Of a DNA stretch of 64,000 nt, positions 59,101-64,000 are shown one piece after another (position 1 is the first letter of the stretch; each line of letters starts with the position of its first letter). The notes below the pieces were generated by a model. That model had not been told where the DNA came from and searched no databases. It saw only the letters and a program-made list of their open reading frames with translations. Origin of the DNA: Coffea arabica (lineage: Eukaryota > Streptophyta > Magnoliopsida > Gentianales > Rubiaceae); assembly GCF_036785885.1 (NCBI RefSeq), contig NC_092322.1, positions 19,242,466 through 19,306,465 of the forward strand, written 5' to 3'. The translations under genes and the position numbers were made by a program.

Positions 59101-60300
59101 GCAAGTAGCAGGATTAATGATTAAAAAATTGCACTTGTTAGAGGAGGTTAGCATTTGGAGCCCTTATCTTAAACCGACAAAAGTGATTCTTGAAAATATT
59201 GTGGTGAAATCTGTTCTGCTCGATCATATCAAGGAGGCACAAGAAAAAGACCATGAAGTGCAAAAGTGGTTGGAGAAAGTTAAGAAAGGGAAAAAATCAG
59301 ATTTTAACTTGGGAACGAATGGTGTACTAAGATTTCGGAATCGTATAGTAGTACCAAAGGATGAAGGGTTTAAGAGGAAAATTTTGAAAGAAACACATCG
59401 TTCTAAGTACACGGTACATCTTGAAGGGAATAAAATGTATCAAAACTTAAAAAGTTTGTACTGGTGAGAGAGCATGAAGAAGAAAATTGTTCGATTTATC
59501 CAGACTTGTTTGATTTGCCAGCAGGTTAAAGCCGAGCATCAGAAACCATATGGTCTTTTGCAACCTTGAGAGATACTCGAGTGAAAATAGGAGAATATTA
59601 TTATGAATTTTGTATCTGAATTACCTAGAACACAAAGAGGTCACCATGCCATTTGGGTAATAGTAGATAGATTGATTAAATCTGCCCGTTTTCTATCAAT
59701 TAGTATGAAGTACTCATTGGAGAAGTTAGCAAAACTGTATTTGGATGAAATTATAAGGCTACATGGGATTCCAATAAGTATTGTGTCTGATCGAGACCCG
59801 CAATTTGTTTCCTGATTCTGACAGAAGATGCAAGAAATGCCAGGAACCAAACTGAATTTTAGCACTACTTATCACCCACAGATCGATGGACAATCGGAGA
59901 GGACAATTCAAACTCTTGAGGATATATTGAGAACTTGTATTTTGGATTTTGGAGAGAATTGGAGTAAGTATTTGACATTGATGGAATTTGCCTATAATAA
60001 TAGTTTCCATTCATCCATTCAAATGGCTTCTTATGAAGCAGTTTATGGTCGAAAGTGTAGATTTTCGATTTGCTGGGATGAAATAGGTGAACAAAAGATT
60101 TTAAACCCAATTGCAGTGCCTTGGATTGAAGAGGCACGAGAAAAAGTAAAGTTAATACGCCAGATGATTCAAACCGCACAGAGTCGTCAGAAGAGTTACG
60201 CGGATAACTAAAGGAAGGATCTGGAGTTTGCGGTTGGAGACCAAGTTTTTCTTAAGATCACTCCTCTGAAAGCGAGTTTGATGACAGGAAAAGGGAAAAG
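59072..60300 (+). pseudogene. Tekay integrase (catalytic Asp changed)
   Basis: Zinc finger THRSKYTVHLEGNKMYQNL then TCLICQQVKAEH (H,H,C,C). The first catalytic Asp, normally in MDF, is Asn here (IIMNFVSELPRTQRG); the second (VSDRDPQFVS) and the Glu (GQSERTIQTLED) are present. Stops: TGA after SLYW (59465-59467), several in the following linker (QP*EILE*K*), two just after DPQFVS and TAA at 60209-60211. The C-terminal part continues with DLEFAVGDQVFLKITPL. The catalytic change and many stops show long inactivity. Confidence 0.9.
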
Positions 60301-60708
60301 TTGTAACCTAGATTCGTAGGACCTTATAAGATTCTCTAATGTGTAGGAAACGTGGCCTATAAGTAGGAACTGCCACCAAGTCTGTCTCGGATCTATAACG
60401 TTTTCCACGTATCCATACTCAAGAAATATCATCCAGACCCATCTCATGTCCTGCAACCTGAAAATATTGAAATCGACAAGGCATTGACCTATAAGGAGAA
60501 ACCGATAAAACTTCTAGATCGTAAGGTGAAAGCACTGAGGAATAAGCGAATCCCGTTAAGGAAAGTTCTATGGAGGAACCACGGATTAGAGAAAGCAACT
60601 TGGGAAGTAGAAAAAGAGATTCAAGGAAAATATCCAGATCTATTTCCAAAACAAGGTATGAATTTCGAGGATGAAATTCTCTTAAGTGGGAGAGGATGTA
60701 AGGACTGA
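60301..60708 (+). pseudogene. Tekay chromodomain at end of pol
   Basis: After a frameshift near 60290 the frame reads VFHVSILKKYHPDPSHVLQP, then the chromodomain: LTYKEKPIKLLDRKVKALRN, IPLRKVLWRNHGLEKATWEV and EKEIQGKYPDLF. Chromodomains of chromoviruses bind modified histones and direct integration to heterochromatin. The last codons (MNFEDEILL...) run into the 3' LTR. Its presence separates this element from the Ogre, which has none. Confidence 0.9.
60682..60696 (+). other. Tekay polypurine tract
   Basis: TTAAGTGGGAGAGGA directly before the LTR start TGTAAGGACTG. Confidence 0.85.
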
Positions 60709-63700
60709 TGTTTTTATTCTTAAAATAGTCATTTTTATAATTAATTACCCTAGTATTTGTTAATTATATTTTAGTTGCGTGTTTTACCCTTAATTTTGTT
60801 TTATTGCACGCGAGTCGAAAGTTCGTGTAAATCATGCCGAAACGATTAAGTGGAGATTTGATAAATTTATATTAGACTAGTAAGAGTGAGTAATTATAGT
60901 GTTAAATGAATTACATTGGAGGATTAGTGCACAAGTGAAACAAACAAGAGAGAAAAGTGGTGGTGCACCTCACTATTTGAACACTATTCGAAGTTGACTT
61001 TTGCAAAGTTTCTTGCCCACAATTTCTTCAAGCTTCCAAGGCAAGATTGAACACTCAAAACCCTTCTCTCTCTCATACCTTTCTCGGCCTAAACTCAAGA
61101 GGAAAAGAAAGGAAGAAAACTTCACAAAATCTAGTTCCAATCTTGTTCCAAATCTTCATCCAACCTTCTAGTTCTTGGAGATTCATCCAAGCTTGAGGAA
61201 AGACAACAACTTGTAGAATTCTTGGAGGTTTTGTGGTGAAAAAATTCTGGTTCCCTTCACCTTCTTCAATCTTTCTAATTTCTTCAAGAATGAAGCTTAG
61301 TTTGCATGGGTTTATAACCCTAAGCAAGAAATAGGTTAGAGGACTTGAGGTAAATCATTTATCTTGCTTTAATCTTAGGCTAGCGGTCTTGAAGAGGCTT
61401 GTAGGTGGCTTCCTTGAGGATTTTTTGCTTGGTTAATGTTATTTGTGTGATGAATGAAAGGATTACAGTTAGAAAAGTAAGAGAAAGTTGGAAAATTTTG
61501 GAGAATGTGATGGCCGAAAATTCTGTCCTTGTTGTTCAGTTTATATTTTGAAAATTTTGATGCTTGTTGGCTGTGAAATTGGTAGAGATATGTTGTATAT
61601 TGTGTGCACAAAGTGTCTTCCAAAAATCGTTACATTTGGTTGAACAAAACTTGGGTTTTTGAAAATGGAAGAAATCTGGAAATGGTAATCAGGATGACCG
61701 AACAGTAGTTCTTTGTTTCAACGTAACTCTTTGTACAAACTTCAAAATTGAGTGCTGTTTGTGGCATTCAAAACTAGACCTTCAGGGCTTTCTAATGGTA
61801 TAAAAATCCCTGGTAGTTTATTTTGAATCAACCGTAGTGATTCGGCAAAATTGACTGCCCTGTTGTGACTGTCTGTCCGAGAGGAATGGAGAAGCTACAT
61901 CTTGAGGCTTTATTTTATCTCACTTGCGAATTGATTTTGGAAGAATTTCCTTCTGATGAAATGTGATATTTTGAACCTAGTTTCCAACGCCGTAAACCAT
62001 TCTCAATTTGAACTCGTATTGATTGAGATGTGGTCTAATTCCGAAAGTGCAACAAAACTAGAAAACTGAAAACCTTTCCTTTCTTGTTGACCGAATGGTC
62101 AAATCTGTTTTGGAAGGTTATATTTCAAAACTTTTAGTGTCAATTGCTTATTAAATGTTTCTAGAAACTTGGTTTTAAAAATGGATTGATTTGGGGCTGA
62201 TTTCATTATACCAAACTTTTGAAAGGAAAGAAAGGGGTCGAGTTGGCAAATTAGCCTTGAGAATTTCCCAAACTTTGATAGTTTTGTTAACTACTTTCCC
62301 ACTTGATTTTTTGCATAAAATTTGATAGAGAGGTATTCCATATATGAAAATTTAAGTGTACCAAAATTGGTGTAATTTCAATACCATTTCGATGCCCAAA
62401 TAACGCCCCAAAAATAGTTTTTCAAATCAGGAAAGTCACTGTTTAAGTAGCGAAAGTTAACTAACTTTAAACTGTTATATCTTGTTACTCAAAACTCCAA
62501 ATTTAGTTCCATTTTTTGTGTTTAAAACCTTGTTTAGAACTCATATTGTATTACAAATTTAAAAGGCTGATTCACTTTCTGTGAATTTTGCCGAATTTTC
62601 AAAGTTGCTGAAAAACCAAGACTGGTTCAAACCTATCTTCCTGAAACTGAAATTTTGAGCTGAATTATGAGTGCTTTCTAGTGGGAATCTTAGAAAAGTG
62701 TCTTCTAGGAAATTTTAGTAATTTAGATGTAATTTTCAATGGTATAAAGTTTTCCATTTTTGGATCTATTGAGTGCAAGATCTGATTTTTCTAAATTTGA
62801 CGCGCAAAACTGAAATTTTTCGATTTTTTGGGAAATGAGTTTTGAAAACTTGACACTTTATCCCGATATCGATAAATTTTTTTGGATCCGATTTCATGGA
62901 TGATACAAGTCTCCTTGGTGACTTTAAAATCCTCACTTTTGAAACTTGCATTTCGATAGAGTAAAGCTCTTTAAGACATTGTCTTAATCCTAAACTAGTG
63001 GATATTCTTACTTGGTTGATGCATGCTTGTGAGTGATAAAAAATCGTTATTTCTTCAGGTGCTCAAGAGGATTTTCAAGAGAATTTCAGAGCGGACGCCT
63101 AAAAGCTTATTTGCCCACTGACTCATTTTTGACTTGGTAAGTGTCAAGTGCATGATTCGTTGTTAAGTATGTGAATTGCTTCTTCCCAATTATGTGATTT
63201 GGAATCGTCGAGACGAGTGTATACTTTATCGCACTCGTTCTCTTTTACATGAAATTATATTCGAATTTCGCTATGTGAATCGATATTCGACTCGTGTAAA
63301 GTGTTGTGGTTGTGATTCGCATTTGTGATTCGTATTTGAAATTGTCGATTGGAGCGTTGTCTCATCGACTCCTATTTGTATTTGGGGGACGCCCAAACTC
63401 ATAGGTTAACCTTGTGACTCGAGCCAGCATGGGTTTAGTCGAGAATCTTGATAAGCCATGAGAAAATTCGTAAAGTTTGATCTATTTGAGAGATCTCACT
63501 TGACATACTTGAGTAGTATCACATTCTAAATGATGAGCAGGCTCAGAACAGGGGGTTGTAACGGTGAATGGGATTTGCGAAGTAAGTGGCGTTCTATAAA
63601 CTAAATATACCTATCCGGTTGACGGAGTGTCATCGCGCGGAGGTGTATAATAGAGACTTGGCAAAGCAAGTGGAATCTAACTCCTGAATGCTCCCGTATC

Positions 63701-64000
63701 CTTCTTGAATATGTTTTGTGACTATTCATGACTTACTTGAATGTTATAGTTTTATTTCTCGTACAAGTTTTATTGCTACTTGAATTACGTGCTTGCATGA
63801 TTTTCTTGGCTTCACTGAGTGTTAACTCATCCCATTAGCTTTGTTTTCCTTAACAGGACTGGATCGAAAGATTTTTGGAGAAAAGCCGACTAGATTACTC
63901 TTTTGATTAGTACCTTGGTTGTAATTGTTTAGTCGACTTATAATAGTTGTATTTTGAGATTTGATGTATCTTTGAGAATTTATGATGTAAGATTTGAACG
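60697..64000 (+). repeat. Tekay 3' LTR (cut by window end)
   Basis: Starts TGTAAGGACTGATGTTTT. About 155 bp are missing at its end, judged from 54889-55043, giving a full length near 3.46 kb. This LTR is uninterrupted and shows the unoccupied sites of the Ogre (61127), family A array (63028) and Sirevirus (63137-63141) insertions. The first ~430 bp have no partner in the window. Contains the hairpin at 63214-63237. Confidence 0.94.
63137..63856 (+). other. Candidate leader intron in Tekay LTR
   Basis: Donor TTG/GTAAGTGT at 63137 and acceptor TTTTCCTTAACAG/GA ending at 63856, 720 bp apart. It contains the CGAGTG-loop-CACTCG hairpin (63214-63237) and a TGAGT-GTTA-ACTCA hairpin (63816-63829) shortly before the acceptor. 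In the 5' LTR the donor is where the Sirevirus inserted. Confidence 0.4.

Larger units (their letters stand above)
19304..64000 (+). mobile_element. Tekay/Del-type chromovirus, host of all other insertions
   Basis: Outer Ty3/gypsy element. The 5' LTR is scattered as 19304-21237, 43989-44103 and 54059-55043 by three later insertions, and its first ~430 bp lie left of the window. The internal region 55044-60696 has an iMet primer site, a coiled-coil ORF, gag with two zinc knuckles, protease, RT, RNase H, integrase and a chromodomain. The 3' LTR starts at 60697 and passes the right edge. The chromodomain at the end of pol places it among chromoviruses; the long LTRs and pol ending ...NFEDEILL near the LTR are typical of Tekay/Del. 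Coding regions have many stop codons and at least three frameshifts, so it is the oldest element here. Confidence 0.93.

Overview
This window is plant nuclear DNA, almost certainly dicot repeat-rich heterochromatin. It contains no host gene that I can support. Nearly every base can be assigned to one of five LTR-retrotransposon units that lie inside one another. The outermost is an old Ty3/gypsy chromovirus (Tekay/Del type, + strand). Its 5' LTR is broken into three pieces (19304-21237, 43989-44103, 54059-55043). Its internal region is 55044-60696, and its 3' LTR starts at 60697 and runs off the right edge. Because the 3' LTR is uninterrupted, it serves as an 'empty site' reference showing where each later insertion landed in the 5' LTR.

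Insertion 1 (1-19303, minus strand) is an Ogre/Tat-type Ty3/gypsy element. It has ~3.47 kb LTRs, a tRNA-Arg primer site, an extra ORF1 before gag, a protease with an adjacent G-patch-like segment, a 306-bp intron between protease and reverse transcriptase, a double RNase H, an integrase, and a 3' noncoding region carrying a higher-order minisatellite. The first ~770 bp of its left LTR lie outside the window. Insertion 2 (21238-43988) is a tandem array of four LTRs separated by three equal 168-bp internal segments. Each segment keeps a tRNA-iMet primer site and a polypurine tract but no coding sequence. LTR1 and LTR2 of this array each carry the same 5.45-kb solo LTR of another family ('family B') at the same site with a perfect GAAAT target duplication. 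LTR3 and LTR4 still have the empty site. Insertion 3 (44104-54058, plus strand) is a Ty1/copia Sirevirus-like element with palindrome-rich LTRs, a single-frame gag-pol with six stop codons, an env-like ORF after pol, and repeated polypurine tracts.

Inferred order of events: the Tekay element inserted first. The Ogre, family A and Sirevirus elements then inserted into its 5' LTR. Family B inserted into a family A LTR, and unequal LTR-LTR recombination or duplication then amplified A together with B. All coding regions are broken. Most nonsense codons fit C-to-T or G-to-A change, as expected for methylated, silenced repeats.

The least expected structure is in the LTRs of families A, B and C (C is the outer Tekay). 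Their 5' parts differ, but their 3' parts share an ordered set of modules: a consensus 5' splice site, a hairpin with a constant 12-base loop, a short hairpin with compensatory base changes, a 3' splice site, and a common terminal block. This suggests a conserved, optionally spliced leader intron in these LTRs. All coordinates and comparisons were made by eye from the sequence.
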